Positions 1-12,254 of a stretch of 64,000 nucleotides of DNA are shown here, piece after piece. Origin of the DNA: Cytospora piceicola (Eukaryota; Ascomycota; Sordariomycetes; Diaporthales; Cytosporaceae); NCBI GenBank assembly GCA_023375675.1, contig JALQBC010000019.1:434001-498000 (forward strand), written 5' to 3'. The notes below the pieces were generated by a model. It was not told the DNA's origin, did not search any database, and was given only the letters and a program-made list of their open reading frames with translations. Within the stretch, counting starts at the first letter, position 1; every line of letters starts with the position of its first letter. The position numbers and the translations under genes are program-made.

Positions 1-553
1 TGAGGTCATCTATTTGTTTCAATGATATCCCATATTTATAAGCTCTAATCATGATTTCAATCCTGTTTTTGGTTTATTATTTGGTCTGTTCAGCGACGAC
101 GGTTTGAGCCAGCAATGTGGGAAGCAGCTATTTTCTAGTGCCCCTTTTCTTTTTTCCCTTTCCTTCTATGCTTCGCCCCAGCTTCTGAGGTCAAGGTATG
201 TGGAGAATCATTTCTTCTTGAATCATTGGGTTCATTCACGTCCTTTCTCCTGGGGACTTGGCGTTTGTCCAAGCTTGGGATTGAAATCGTGGGTATGCAT
301 TCTGTTCTGCCCTGTGGATGACCACCCAGCACGTACGTCAAAGGTGACAGTATACTAAAGCTCCCTCCCTTACACAATCAACAGTAGACATCACTCATGG
401 CCTTTCGAACCCCAAAAACGACCAGCGTTTGAGAATACATATGTATTGCTATATAAGAAACCAAGAGAAACCCCCACGCTCGCAGAGCCAAACGGCCCGA
501 ACCAAAAACAGCTAAGGCAGCCCCCCCTCCCACCCCCACCCCGCCCGCCCGCC
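1..553. other. Gene-free left edge, 3' flank of the SDR gene
   Basis: I see no supported gene here. The short open frames on both strands (80-84 codons) show no domain and no coding bias. The stretch lies downstream of the minus-strand SDR gene, so it probably holds that gene's 3' UTR and perhaps the 3' flank of a gene outside the window. The first 100 bases are T/A-rich, as 3' flanks often are. Confidence 0.5.
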
Positions 554-1577
554 TCACAGCTTCGACAGCAGGTGGACCCCGCCGTCCAGGGCCAGCGTGG
601 CGCCGTTGACGAAGGCGCCGGCGCGGCCGCACAGGAAGAGGCAGGCGCCGGCGGCGTCGCGCGGGGTGCCGATGCGGCCGAGCGGGTTCGCGTCGGCGAG
701 GGCGGGGCCGGCGCCGTCGAGCACGGCCCTCATCATCTTGCTGGGGAAGGGCCCGCAGGCGAGGGTGTTGACGGTGACGGCGCGGGGCCCGAGGGCGACG
801 GCCAGGGTGCGCGTCAGCTGGTGCAGGCCGGCCTTGGAGGCGCTGTAGGCGTAGTTCTCGAGGGAGGGCACGCGCAGGGCGTCGATGCTGCCGATGTTGA
901 CGACGCGGGAGGGGGAGCCGTCGTCGCCGGAGGGGCCGGAGGGGGAGGGGCGCCGGCCGGCCCTCTCGAGGAGAGGGGCCAGGAGCTGGGTGAGGGTGAA
1001 GACGCGCTGGAGGTTGAGGGTGAGGAGCTTGGTCCAGGCGTGGTCCGGGTGGGCGTCGAAGGACTCGCCCCAGGCCGCGCCCGAGTTGTTGACCAGGACG
1101 TCGAGGCCCTGGGGCTCGCGGCGGGCGAGCTCGCCGGCGAGGTTCTTGCAGGCGTCCAGGGACTGGAGGTCTGCGGGGAGGGAGATGGCGCTGCCCCCTG
1201 AGGGTTTGCCTGTGGGGTTTTCGTGTGTGAGTGGGTGCGGTGCTGGGGTTGGGAGATGGTGTAGAGGCGGATAGTGGGCAAAGACAGAAGGGACACTGTA
1301 TGCAAGGGTTGGTGTTTGTATGCATATGTGTGTATGTATGTGTGTCTGTGTGTCTGTGTGTCTGTGTGTGGTGATATCTGACTGAGGAGTCTCATCCCGC
1401 ATCATGAGGTCTCATACCTAGCGTAGTGAGTTCTTCGGCGGCCTTCTCACACGACTTCGCATCTCGTGAGGATATGTAGACGCGGGCCCCGTTGGAGACG
1501 AAACCCTCGGATATCATGCGGCCAATCCCCTTCGCGCCTCCTGTGACGAGGACGACTTTGCCCTGGACAGTGGTCAT
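554..1577 (-). CDS. Short-chain dehydrogenase/reductase (SDR), classical type
   Basis: Two exons, 1577-1418 and 1209-554, join across a 208-nt intron (donor GTATGA, acceptor CACAG, phase 1) to give 271 residues, the usual length of a classical SDR. The NAD(P)-binding motif TGGAKGIG lies at residues 12-19 and NNSG (normally NNAG) at 94-97. The catalytic tetrad is visible as N119, S161, Y175 and K179 (YSASK). The family catalyses NAD(P)(H)-dependent oxidoreduction of alcohols and ketones. The closest type by sequence feel is the fungal 3-oxoacyl-reductase/RhlG-like group, but the substrate cannot be read. There is no signal peptide, so it is probably cytosolic. It is transcribed away from the methyltransferase gene at 2270. 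Exon 2 is extremely GC-rich at third positions while exon 1 is not. The intron carries a TG-rich microsatellite. The first ATG of the frame gives the normal SDR N terminus. Confidence 0.9.
1318..1372. repeat. TG/TGTC microsatellite inside the SDR intron
   Basis: An imperfect TG-rich run (TATG, then TGTGTC units) lies wholly within the 208-nt intron of the SDR gene. It probably explains why this intron is longer than most in the window. Confidence 0.85.
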
Positions 1578-2269
1578 GTCAGCCAGCTGTCACCTCACTG
1601 TCGCACGCGGAGAGCTTAGCCATACCTTGACATCGAAGAGACTATTCACATCCATGTTTACGATTTCTGTTCTTTTTCTTTCTTGTTTCGACAGTAGATC
1701 CAACGGCCCAGAAGGTGAGTATACGGAGAATGCACAGAGGGTAGGAAGGAGAAATCAAATTGGATGTAACGTTCTTCTATATCTCGTCGTTGTTGACATC
1801 TGGACTGTGGAGGAGCAGCCGAGGTTCAACCCCCGGTTATTCTTATAAAACCACTGCCGCCTGCTCTGTGGGTTTATGCTATCTGCACTTGCCCCTAACC
1901 CTCATGAGCAGGAACAAGATGAGTCTTGTCCTCCTACTTGAGGTAATATCGAGGCAATTCACCCTTTACACCTCCCATATTTGGGAGAGGCGGATACTGG
2001 AACATGATGCCCATGTCAGGTCTTCGGAAAAGCGGCAACAAGATCGATCTTCAGTATCCTCGGGAACGGGCCGGGCGCATGACGGGCCCACAGACGACGT
2101 TGTGAATCATGACGTTTGGACTGTGGATATCATCACTTACGTATCCAACGTTGCCCCGACTAGTAGCACCTGAACTATTGACTCCCGTATCAGAAGGTGC
2201 CAACTGACGGCGCCGCCTCCCGTTCCCATCAGACAAACCTGAGCAGGAAAAGACACAGTCGAACCTCTC
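1578..2269. promoter_or_regulatory. Divergent intergenic region between SDR and methyltransferase
   Basis: These 692 bases separate two genes transcribed in opposite directions, so they should hold both promoters. A TATAAAA lies near 1845 but is over 400 bases from the methyltransferase start, so I do not assign it as a TATA box. No other motif is clear. Confidence 0.5.
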
Positions 2270-3509
2270 ATGATGGCCGCCCCGACTCTGCAGGTAAGAA
2301 GCAAGGTGGTGTCTACCGACCGCGACTTGTCCCCAGGTGCCCTGGACCCTACTGATTGCTGGCAACCGCAGGAAGCTTTCCAAGGGAAGGAACTTGGAGA
2401 GCATGGCGATGTATGGGACCATGTATGGAAGGCGAAGCAAACAAGCTGGGATCGTGGCGGCCCCAGCATGGCCCTCCACGAGACTCTCAATGAGTACCCG
2501 GAGCTCTTTGACGGCAGACACCCTGACCTCCAGCAGCTCGGGGACCTCGTGGGCCATGGTCTCGGCCACGAGGCCGCCTCGGCCTCGGGGGCCACTGCGC
2601 CGCCGGAAAGGAAGCGGAAGAAGGCACTGGTGCCAGCGTGTGGCAGGGGTTATGACGCAGTGCTGCTGGCATATGTGTTCGGCTACGATGTTTACGCGTT
2701 GGACATCTCCAAGGAGGCACTGGTTCAGGCCAATGCATACCTAAGTGGCCTCCAAGAGGCATTTTCGGGGCTGTCTCAGGGTCCTGATAATTTTCCTTTC
2801 TGGGTTGCGAACCGCGCCAAAGACCCCGGGCATGTCAAATATGTCTTGGGCGATTTCTTCACCGATCAGTGGATGAAGGATGTGGATGTCGAGGGCGAGA
2901 CGTTTGATCTCATCTTCGACTATACCGTAAGTCCTTCAAACCCCCACCCACGGATCCAGCAGAAGAAAGCAATGTGGGATCGTGGACGGTGGACCATATC
3001 CCGAAACACACAATGGCGACACGACATGCTGACCCCAGGCCAAGTTCTTCTGCGCCATCCCACCCACAGCACGGCCAAAGTGGGCGGCACGGATGCAGCA
3101 GCTCCTCGCCCGCCCGGGCGGGAGGCTCGTGTGCCTCGAGTTCCCGACGGGCAGGCCGCTGAGGGAGGGCGGCCCCCCCTACGGCGCGGCGTTCTGGTTC
3201 TACCAGCTGCACCTGGCCCACCCGGGAGACGAAGGCGTCGTCAGGTACGGGGCAGGGAGGGGCCTCGGCTCCTCTACGGGGGCGCAGGGGCACGGTCTAG
3301 ACGTGGACGCGGGAGGCCCCTCTGGCGGCGGCGGCGGCGGCGGCGGCGGCGGACTTGCCATGCTGGCACGGTTCAAGCCCAAGGAGACTCACGAGGCGGG
3401 CCAGAGCGAAGATGGCAAGTTCGGCAGGGACTGGGTTTCCGTGTGGGGCCCGCCCCTCGGTCGTCCGGGCTGCTGGGAACCGAAGGGCCAGGAGGGCCAG
3501 GCGAGTTAG
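2270..3509 (+). CDS. TPMT-family SAM-dependent thiol methyltransferase
   Basis: Three exons: 2270-2293, 2372-2926 and 3039 (or 3045)-3509, giving 349 or 347 residues. Intron 1 (78 nt) joins MMAAPTLQ to EAFQGKELGEHG, which fits the family N terminus before the W-x(3)-W and TSWDRG segments. SAM motif I reads VPACGRGYD at 95-103, followed by the acidic DIS loop. The conserved FDLIFDYT then FFCAI segment spans intron 2. The C terminus ends in the family's THE...VSVW segment. The family (PF05724) transfers a methyl group from SAM to thiols, thiopurines, thiocyanate or halides. The substrate here is unknown. The acceptor of intron 2 is ambiguous: 3038 adds Ala-Lys, 3044 restores the family spacing. 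Oddity: exon 3 carries an in-frame GGC run encoding ten glycines near 3321-3350, in a very GC-rich patch. It probably shares a promoter region with the SDR. Confidence 0.85.
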
Positions 3510-4550
3510 CGGAAAGCCACTGCTTGCCGGCTGTCGAGGTGGAAGACACTGTTCAGGACCGCTCCTGTCGAAGTTGCGGTAAGTATCCCGGGTCGATGTA
3601 GAGGCCCCACTGGAGAATGGTGTCATGGAGGTCGGCGACGTCGGTTCGGGTTAGTTCGGGGCTGTCAGAGCAAGGAGGTATACGGGAATGGCTACGGCGA
3701 CTGTCCACGGACCATCGTGGTCAAGGCTACACTACACACCCAGTACCTGGCTGCCACGACCCACGCAACGTAGCTAACCTGCCAACAAGGCAACCAGCCA
3801 ACCAGCTGGCCTGCTAATAATATAATAGACAGTCTTAGAACTTTGAACATATCGACAAAACGCTTCCTGGTCGGGTTGATCTAGAATCTCTCGGTCAAGG
3901 TCGACTTATATGCCGAGGTCTGAATAAAGTAGCAGTCTCTAGGCACCTGTTGATAGTTCGATACGGGTACTGAGATATACCTAGGTAGCCTTACAACTTG
4001 TAGTGTACGGCATAAGCTTAAGACCCACACAGCCGCAGTAGCTAGGTATTTCCAAGGATGGTACTTATACACGTTTGGTTACTGAAGTTCATCGAGCACA
4101 GCCCCCCGGCCATCAGCTGTTCCGTAGAGTCCCCACCCATGACATTATCCCCCTGTGGTTCTTCCCGGGACTTTCTAATCCAAGTTGGGATACTGACAGA
4201 TGTAGGCCGTCTTCACTAACGACGACCGGTGTCAAGGATTGCCAACTCTCTATACGAGCCCGCCACCCAGCTCGCCACAGGTTGAGGCTAGCCTCACTGC
4301 CGCCGGCGTCCCCAGATGCCCTGAAGCAGGCAGCTGGCTGCGAGTAAGCAATGAAGGGGGACCGGGGTGGCCCTGAGAGGGGTGTTTTGTACCCAATGAA
4401 ATACCCCAATGAACACCTGCGAGGCAGAGGAGATGCCAGACCAGGTAAACTCCGAATACGTGAGGGATGGAACCCCAATCGGGCCTCCAGCGTGCGCCAC
4501 ACGGACAAAAGCGTGGGGGATGCGGTGGGATGTGAACTTGGAGAGAGAAA

Positions 4551-4591
4551 GTGTGTGTGTGTGTGTAAGTGTGTGTGTGTGTGTGTGTGTG
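4551..4591. repeat. (GT)n microsatellite
   Basis: About 20 GT dinucleotides interrupted once by AA. Confidence 0.95.
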
Positions 4592-5671
4592 CCCTGTATG
4601 GCAGCGGGAAAGCGGAAGCGGGCCGAATACACCCACCACCATCTCTGTCATCCTCTTCTTCTCTTTTTCATGGGGACAGCCGTGTGCGACATGATAAAAA
4701 CCAGCCCCGCGCCCACCCTCCCGGCTGCCGTGCGCCCGTTTGGTCTCCGGGCGCCCTGGTGAGGTGGGGGAGGAGGGGAGGGGAGGGGATATATTTGCAA
4801 AGAACGACACCGGAAGGGACAAGCCACGGGGTCCATGATAGGCTGGGTCGCGAAATCGTGTGAAACGAGGGGAGGGATGTGGTGCGGATGCAAGGAAGAT
4901 GGTGAAATGGGGAGGGAAGGGGGAGGGGAAGGGGAGAGGGCGGACGGGCGGGTGGATGGGCTGGTGTGGGAGGAGCCTTGCGGTCGAATGAATAATTGAG
5001 AAGAGAGCGAGGGGAAGTTGGGATATGCGGAGGGAGGGAGGTGGAGGGCAATGCGCGGACGGGAATGGCAGGGGTATAATGTGTGTAGTCGATGATGTGG
5101 TAATAGTAGGTAGGTGTATATGCCCGTTTGTTATGTTTTGAGTGATTAGCGATGCTTGCACATTAGAATGGCTGTAAAGCGTGTACGGAATATCTGAATG
5201 AGTGAGTGAGCCAGCTTTTGGCTCCAAAGAATCAGCCACTCATAATAATCAAGGATTGGCGAGTAATCAGTCATCCACCCCGCAGAAGACTGGCGATAGG
5301 ACATCTTCACTGCGTATACCCAGTATAGCATAGTATAGCATACGTATCTACAGTACATATACTCCTGCATGAACCTCGCAGGTCATCACACATAAACCGT
5401 GCCCCGCGTCGGCTGAAGAAGGCGGGCTGACAACTGACGGCAGCGGGACCAACTGATGAACGTGAAGTCGTAGGATATCTAGTGGCATCAGACGATTGGT
5501 CCCCCTCTATTTCTTTCTCTCTCTCTCTCTCTTAATGAACTGACTGGGTATAACCCACTGGGTACATGCTCCGCTCCGTCACGACCTGTCTGCCTGTCAG
5601 CTTCGTTCCTCTCCTCTCCCCTGTCCACCTCCGGCACGGCTGCATATGCGGCCAACACGGCTTCCTCCGGA

Positions 5672-5729
5672 ACATACATACATACATACATACATACATA
5701 CATACATACATACATACATACATCCATAC
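5672..5729. repeat. (CATA)n microsatellite
   Basis: About 13 uninterrupted CATA units with a degenerate CATC end. A second, shorter CATA array of the same phase lies 170 bases downstream at 5897-5925. Confidence 0.95.
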
Positions 5730-5896
5730 AGGCCAGAGCACACCCAAGATCTAGTCTTCTAGATGTGCGTGCAAAGGCACGCGACAGATAGGCTTCTGTT
5801 CCTATTCGCCCGCCAGTCCCCGCAGTACCTACATACATATGTACGTTTCTGTACGAACCTACACTACACTAGAGGAGCGATGGAGGGCCAGCAGTT

Positions 5897-5930
5897 CATA
5901 CATACATACATACATACATACATACAAACA
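5897..5930. repeat. (CATA)n microsatellite, second array
   Basis: About seven CATA units followed by a degenerate CAAACATA end. Confidence 0.95.
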
Positions 5931-7850
5931 TAAGCTGCGGCATGCAGCATAGGCTGCATTGCAGCGTGCGTCCCCCGGGCGCTTCGAGGCACGTCGGTGG
6001 TGAGCCTGTGGCCAAGCCGGTCCCCTCTTTGGGGGGGGAGATGCATGGGCGGGCTGCATCTGCCTCGTCTGTCCCCCTGGGGGAGGGGGAGAGAAACAGG
6101 AACCCGTGGAGATTCGTCAGATCGTTGGGGGTGGCTGTCCCAGGCGAGCATCGGTACGAGACGAGGCGGGTTTGGCGTGTAATGTACGGGCCTTTGAGCG
6201 TCTGCAACCTCAACTGCAAACTAGATGCAACTAGACACAAGACGGGTCAGCGCTGTCTTCACTCGTACTCGTGGGTACCCAAGTAGGGTCCAGTTTGGTA
6301 CTCTGACCGATGCGGGCTGTGGTTGCAACACTTGGTAGACATATCTGGACGCGAGGAATAACAGCCGAATAATTGCGCGGCTTGACGGAGCAAGGTTGGT
6401 AATCATCTTGCGTGTGTACCTAGGTACGGAATACAGCCCTGGGTCACAGATCACTCCCACATGGCTATGCTCTGGAAGCTGTGCATTGTTTACTTGGCTG
6501 GTATTGATGGGAATATGTGCAGTGCAGTCCACGTGGCTGGTAGACAGTGACGGAAGAACCGTATCCGAATTCTACACAACCACAACTCACATACTAGGTA
6601 GGCCTCGATCTTGATATGCCGGAGCGTCCACGCACCAGAGACATCAGTTCTGGCTGATACTAACCTCTACTGACAGATCTACGACCTCAAGAACCAACCA
6701 CCTTGCAACAATACAAGTAAACTTCATCTATCATCAACTGGCTCTACAATAGCCCTGTCTATATGCCTAGCCCCGGCACCGGACCACCAGCCCGACCCCC
6801 AGAAATCCTCATGAGACCCCCCCTCCCCCCGGGCCGTTGTCGGATGTTCCGCGTACGGCTATGCCTCCGAGTGTGCATGTGCCGTTTCCTCGAGATGAAC
6901 ACACCCACCGCGCCCAGAACCACGTGGGGACGGCCGCAGGTCCATATGAAAGGCCCCCGTCGCCAGGGGCCCCTGAGGCTCAAGACACATGCTCCTCCAA
7001 TGTCCAAGGCCTCCTCCCCTCCCGGGGCTTCATCAGCCCAAATCTCCGTTCCCCTTTCCTGGACGGTATCTCACACAAGCCTGTCCCGGGCAGCCTCGAT
7101 GATGGGGTGCGAGGGGAGCCACGCGGGACCGTCTCGCCCGCTCTTCTGCGACTCGTTCCTCTTTCCCCTCGCCTGATATCTGGGTTCACCGTCGGACTCC
7201 AGGCCCTGTCTCCCAGAACATGTCCTCCAGGCTCCAGGTCCCCCTCCTCCGCTTTCTTCCTCATAGACCTGATTGTGATGGCTCCCCCCCCCCTTCTCCC
7301 CTCCCTCCCAAGGTTTTCACGGCCCGAACCTCGGCCGAGAAACATGTGGAGGAGGGAAGACGGGGAGGGGGAGGGGGGGGGGCCCAGCTGTGCCGCAGTC
7401 TCGCAACCGGTGAGCGGAAGAACATGCTCCCCTCCGCAGCGAGCCCAGTTTACCCACAAATCACCTCCGAAGTAGCTTGGTGCGGACCCCAGTAACGTGT
7501 GGTAAGCACCATCGTACCGCGGTATATTTTCCCCCGCCCCGGCCGCAAGGGACATAGCAGACGGACATTGTTAGACGGTGTCTGGACCCGACAAGGAAGG
7601 ATCGACGCCGGTATGGAGGAAATGCGTAGTCGGGTCCGAGATTGCGGGAGCCAAAAGCTTGGTGGAAGGTTTAAATTGGCCGGATGCCAGACCTGGGAAC
7701 GTATTCCCCATAGGATCGCCCAGGGGAAGGGGAGCTGGCGTGGCGGAGCAGAGAGGATTTGAAACGGGCAGTTGATGGCCGCAGCAGTTAAAAGTCCAGT
7801 GATGATGATCCTGCATGTTGTGATCCACGCCCTCGTCCTGTGGTCTCAGG

Positions 7851-7851
<1 letters not shown>

Positions 7852-7893
<42 letters not shown>

Positions 7894-7902
7894 TACATAC
7901 AC
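7852..7902. repeat. (CA)n followed by (CATA)n
   Basis: About 19 CA dinucleotides pass directly into three to four CATA units, a compound microsatellite. Confidence 0.95.
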
Positions 7903-10578
7903 CGAAGGGGGAAAACCGGGGGGAAGAAGGAGACGGCCATGCCATCCCCTGGGAACAATGGTCCCCTGGCCGACATACACCGGTGAGCATGCAACGATAT
8001 TCACTGGGTGTCGACCATGACTTGTTTTGTCTTTTGGCGCCGCTTCGTAAGCAGCGGACCATATCTAGTGTAAACCTGGGTCTTGGCCTTTGCCGAGAGG
8101 AGGATAGATGTCCGGTCGTCATACGAAAGGGAACGAGAGAGAAAAGAGCGAAAGAGCGAAACGGGTCGAGACCTGCCCCTCTCCCCTCCCCATCCAGATG
8201 TCGCCCCCGGGCTTCTGGAAGGAATAATTGGAAGGTCGAGGGAAGGACTCGTAGCAGCTGCATGGTTAGCTGTGGTGTGACATCAAACCTTAATACATAC
8301 TTTACCAACGTGTCGGTGTGAACCCTCTCCGCATGCGCGCCCGTCGCCCTATTTCCGGATGAACACTGTTCATGTTGTTGGTTCGAGAGCCCGCATATAA
8401 CACCTGGGAGCCCACCACCAGAGCCTGAGGTTGGGTACACCCGAGGCATGCCAACGGCGATCTTGGGGCCCGACAGCATAGACAGCCGATGTGATGAGAA
8501 GATCCCAATGCCTCAGGCCCCCCCCCGCCTTCCACCCCCCCTTCCCATACCCGTCTTCTTCGTGCCGTCATTTGTGATATATGCTGGGGATACGTTACCG
8601 TAAGCTGCTGATCTTCAAGGGGAAGGAAATCAGCCGAGGGTCAGCAAACAACCCATGGGTAAAAGGGTCACGTACCCGACACGACTGGACTAAACCCTTT
8701 ACGCACTCTATAGCTCGGCTACTATCTTACATGGTACCAAAGTACCCAAGGGAAGGGCATATTATATGGATTAGGTTAGCAATGTAACAACCAAGGGACC
8801 AAGGGAAGGGGGGGGGGGCCGCTGACCCCTCCCTTGGGCCCAAACTGGGCTGTGTGAGAGGAAGACGTTAATTTTCACCGGATGTCGCTATCACGGCTAT
8901 GATAATCGGTAACCATTGTAGACAGGGTAAGATTCAGACGGGAGAAGACGTTGGCGAGTCTGCAGTCGGAGAGACACACAGAGAGAGAGTGAAAGAGAGT
9001 GTGTGCGTCTGTGCATGTGCGAGACCCAGATGATGATCTGCTGCTCGAGGAAAAAACCCTTGAAAAAGGCAAAGCGGAAAGACGCCGAAGGGCTGCCCAT
9101 GCGAAGGTCTTAGCCCGTAGTAAAGGGCCTGACTCCCTCGAGGTAACATGTCAGGTTGGGGGCCTTGGGTCGATCCTGCATTGAAGAATGGGGGCGGGTT
9201 TCATGAGATAAGGACAGTTTTTCAGAAAAGGTTTTCTTCCTGGAAGAAAAATAAAAGAGGATGGAGGGGGGGTCAAGGGGGTCAAGGGAAGCGAGGTGCA
9301 ATCAATTACTAGTTGCGATTTATCTGCTCAAAATTCGTTAATACCTTGGGATATAAGAGGGATGTTCTCGAGGACTTACCAAAACAGGCATCTCAGTCTC
9401 TGGCTGGTTTCGACTTTCCACTTCGAGCCAGATCTCCAAAGCTCTAGGCTCGGTTTGGTAGCCTTGCTTTGTCTGCTCTGCAGCAACCCTGTCCAGCTGT
9501 TCTGACAGCCTATGGGTGAGTGTAGCGCCGGGCCAGTGTAACGTAGGACAGTCTGTTGCTCAAGGAGCCTCGAGACCAGCCAGTACAAACCTGGGTACAT
9601 AGATATGTGGGTGGGCTGATAGAAAAGGCGGGCATTCGTTCGGTCATTGTAGAGAGGGAGGGGGGGCATAGTTTGAGACATGGGTGTGAACAATCTGCGT
9701 GGGGGCTTGCGGGGATCTGATTAGGAACATGAAGTTTGATTTCTGGGTAAATCGTCTAAGTGTGAGCATCGCCCGAGAAAAATGTCAAGCCCACATAATA
9801 GTGGCAGCATGAACAAGATGGCAAGGAGCCTGCAGCCTGCAGCCTGAAGGTCAGACACAGTCCTCTGTGTTCGTTTTTCCCTGATAGATGTTTCTTCGTA
9901 GGCCCGTCCCTGGCGAAGAGAATCTGCCCGTGTAGATCAAAGCCTCCACCCTGCTGTCCTCCTCCTACCATTATGATATCTTCTCCTCGCTCCCGGAAGC
10001 TGTCGCTACTCCCAAAAACAAACAAACCCCTTCTCGGGGTATCCCGACTATTGTGGGCCAGATCAGCTTCGCCAGATGAGCCTTCTCCCCTCTTCCCCCG
10101 TTTTCCCCCCCGCGTGAGCATCAATTTTGTCGTACTCCAGATTCCAGACCCTTTGATTCCTTTAGACTCCTTAAAACACCAGCGTCTTTTCAGACCTTTT
10201 TGAGATAGATGACCGTCTTGTTTCCTGGGCTGATGAAAGCGGATCCTGACTCCCCCAGCAATGCCTCTTGTTAATCATGCGCCGTCCGCCTGGCCATCAA
10301 AGGGGTAACCGAGAGATTCGACTATCTTTCGAGACATAAGATTCCAGGCATGAACAGACCAGGGTGTGCCCACTGCCAACAGGAACTCGTGACAGAATCG
10401 AGGACGGATTTCCAAGCAAATATATGCCGCTGGGTGGGTATGGTATCTTTGAACATCCAGTTCTTTTTTGTTCCCGCGGCCCTCTTGCGTCGTTTTCGCA
10501 TCCTCGACGGTATGATTTATACATCTTGCCGTGGTTCAAAGGCAAGGCACACGTAGCCGCAATGGTTGGCCGAGCCGC

Positions 10579-11479
10579 TCATAATATGACGCACTTCTTG
10601 TCTCCCCTTCTCCTGTGCCTCCTGTCCTCAGGAATGGTGTCACGACGGCCCGGTGCGGCGCCGTTGGCTGGCCTGGCCCCCCCATTTGGTGAAAAAGCAG
10701 CGGCGTTCTGTCGTCTTATTATTTTGACGACGTCGTAGAAGGCCTTCTCAACGTTGGTGCGGTTCTTAGCTGATGCCTCGACGAACTCGCAGCCCAGCTC
10801 ACGTGCCAAAGCGCTGCCCTCCTGCGTCGACACCTCACGCTCCGTGACTCTATCGCACTTGTTTCCCACCAGCATGATGGGCACGTTGATGGTGCGGCCA
10901 GTGGGGCTAGCCGGGGAGCCAGCGTATTGTGAATTGTGTCCTGTGGACTCCTTGACACGATAGATCTGTTGGTGGAACCTCTTGATGCGCGAGAAGGACG
11001 ACCGCGATGAGATACTGTAGACTAGAACAAAGCCCTCGCCGTCTCGAATCCATTGGTCCCTAAGCGCGGTGTATTCCTCTTGGCCTGCTGTGTCGAGAAC
11101 TTCAAGCATGCATGCTTGACCATCTATGACGACTTGTTTGCGGTAGGAGTCTTCGATCGTAGGGTCGTACTGGAGTAGAGAGTAGAGAATTAGCTTGGCT
11201 TTCCATATGATGTTATCACGATATGGAGTGGACAGGGCCGTATCCGAGCCCCGGAGGCTCCCTGTCGGGAGGTGAAGCAGAGTCTTGGCAGCAATGGGAC
11301 AAGCCAGAGGCCGGCTAAATGAGAGCTGCAATGGGAAGAGAAGATGTGTTGGCTCAAGGCAGACGACTTACTGTCTCTATGAAGTGTTGAAGACACAATT
11401 GGATGGTCAAGGCAGTCTTGCCGACACCACCATCGCCCAGCACCACGATTTTGTGCGGTGTTGTGAACCTTCCTGCCAT
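10579..11479 (-). CDS. ras2: Ras-family small GTPase, fungal RAS2 type
   Basis: Two exons, 11479-11372 and 11169-10579, give 232 residues across a 202-nt intron (GTAAGT...CCAG, phase 0). All GTPase motifs are present: P-loop GDGGVGKT at 15-22, effector/switch [10 protein letters not shown] at 37-45, DTAGQEEY in switch II, NKCD for guanine and ASAK. An insert between the switch II helix and the NKCD strand (region after RVKES) and the long variable C-terminal tail are typical of the fungal RAS2 branch rather than RAS1. The protein ends in a basic stretch and the CaaX box CVIL, so it should be prenylated and act at membranes. In other filamentous fungi RAS2 acts upstream of MAPK and cAMP signalling in growth, germination and virulence. 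Start chosen because it gives the canonical short N terminus before the P-loop. Confidence 0.96.
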
Positions 11480-12215
11480 TGTAGGGTTTGGAGAAGAGAG
11501 CGAAGGCCAGATGTGGCCGTGGAGGATACGCTGCTGCTGGAGGGGAAAGAGGACGATGAGGAGCGACGAGGAGCGAGTTCGACGGAGGACGAGACGGAGC
11601 TAGCTGTGAAGGAGGGGTGGACGGCAGATTGGAAATAGGTGGAGATCAACGGTGGCTGTTAGGTTGTAATCTGTACTGGTAGGTAAAGATAGGAGGATGT
11701 TGTGTCGTCAAGGTAGGGGAGAGCTGTCGGATCGGAGACAATGGATCGGGCGTGTACCAAAGGGCTCGTGGAGATTGTTTGTTGTTTGTACTGTCGCCGG
11801 AGTCGGGAGATGGTAAGATGGCAGTAGTGTAGAGGTTTGTGTGGTCCGTAGCAATAGTAGTGCGGTTGGGAGGAAAGCGGGCAAGGTTCGCCTTTTGGAG
11901 GTGGAAGGGATGCGGAATGCAGAGGCCGTGCAGAGGGTCAAAGTCGGAGTCCGCCTTTTAGTTGGCTGGTTGAATTTAATTGATTGGATGATTGGACGAA
12001 TGAATGAAAGAACGAATGAGTAAATAAATAAAACAGAACAAAATATAAAATAAATAAATAAGTAAAATATATGCTTGACTGGTTGACTGGTTCGGCTAAT
12101 TTCTTGCTTGATTGACTGACTGACTGCCAGATTGACTCGAGTGGGCAACAGGGAGGGGAGGGAAAGCTTATGCTCAGTTGGTGGTTGTGGTCAAGTTCGA
12201 GGTTGAGTTTGGGGG

Positions 12216-12254
12216 TGAGGATGAGGATGAGGATGAGGATGGGTGATGATGATG
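12216..12254. repeat. (GAGGAT)n tandem repeat
   Basis: Four to five units of the hexamer GAGGAT followed by GATGAT, in the upstream region of RAS2. Confidence 0.9.

Larger units (their letters stand above)
3510..10578. other. 7-kb gene-free, microsatellite-rich region
   Basis: No open frame in this stretch shows a recognisable domain or coding bias. The longer ones (4250-5239 minus, 7571-8479 minus, 6837-7475 plus) are low-complexity frames running through GT, CA and CATA repeats or C-rich sequence. The region contains two copies of TACCTAGGTA (3978 and 6417) and several simple repeats, listed separately. The last part is the 3' flank of RAS2. Confidence 0.6.

Noticed and set aside
446..1201. 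251-codon plus-strand frame opposite the SDR gene
   Set aside because: Antisense shadow of a very GC-rich exon. Ala/Gly/Glu-rich with no family signal, while the minus strand has the full SDR catalytic set.
1800..1845. T-arm-like GAGGTTCAACCCCCGG, possible tRNA
   Set aside because: The stem does not pair properly, and no anticodon arm or acceptor stem fits upstream.
4250..5239. 329-codon minus-strand frame
   Set aside because: Runs through the GT microsatellite as a His-Thr repeat. Pro/Ser/His-rich without any domain.
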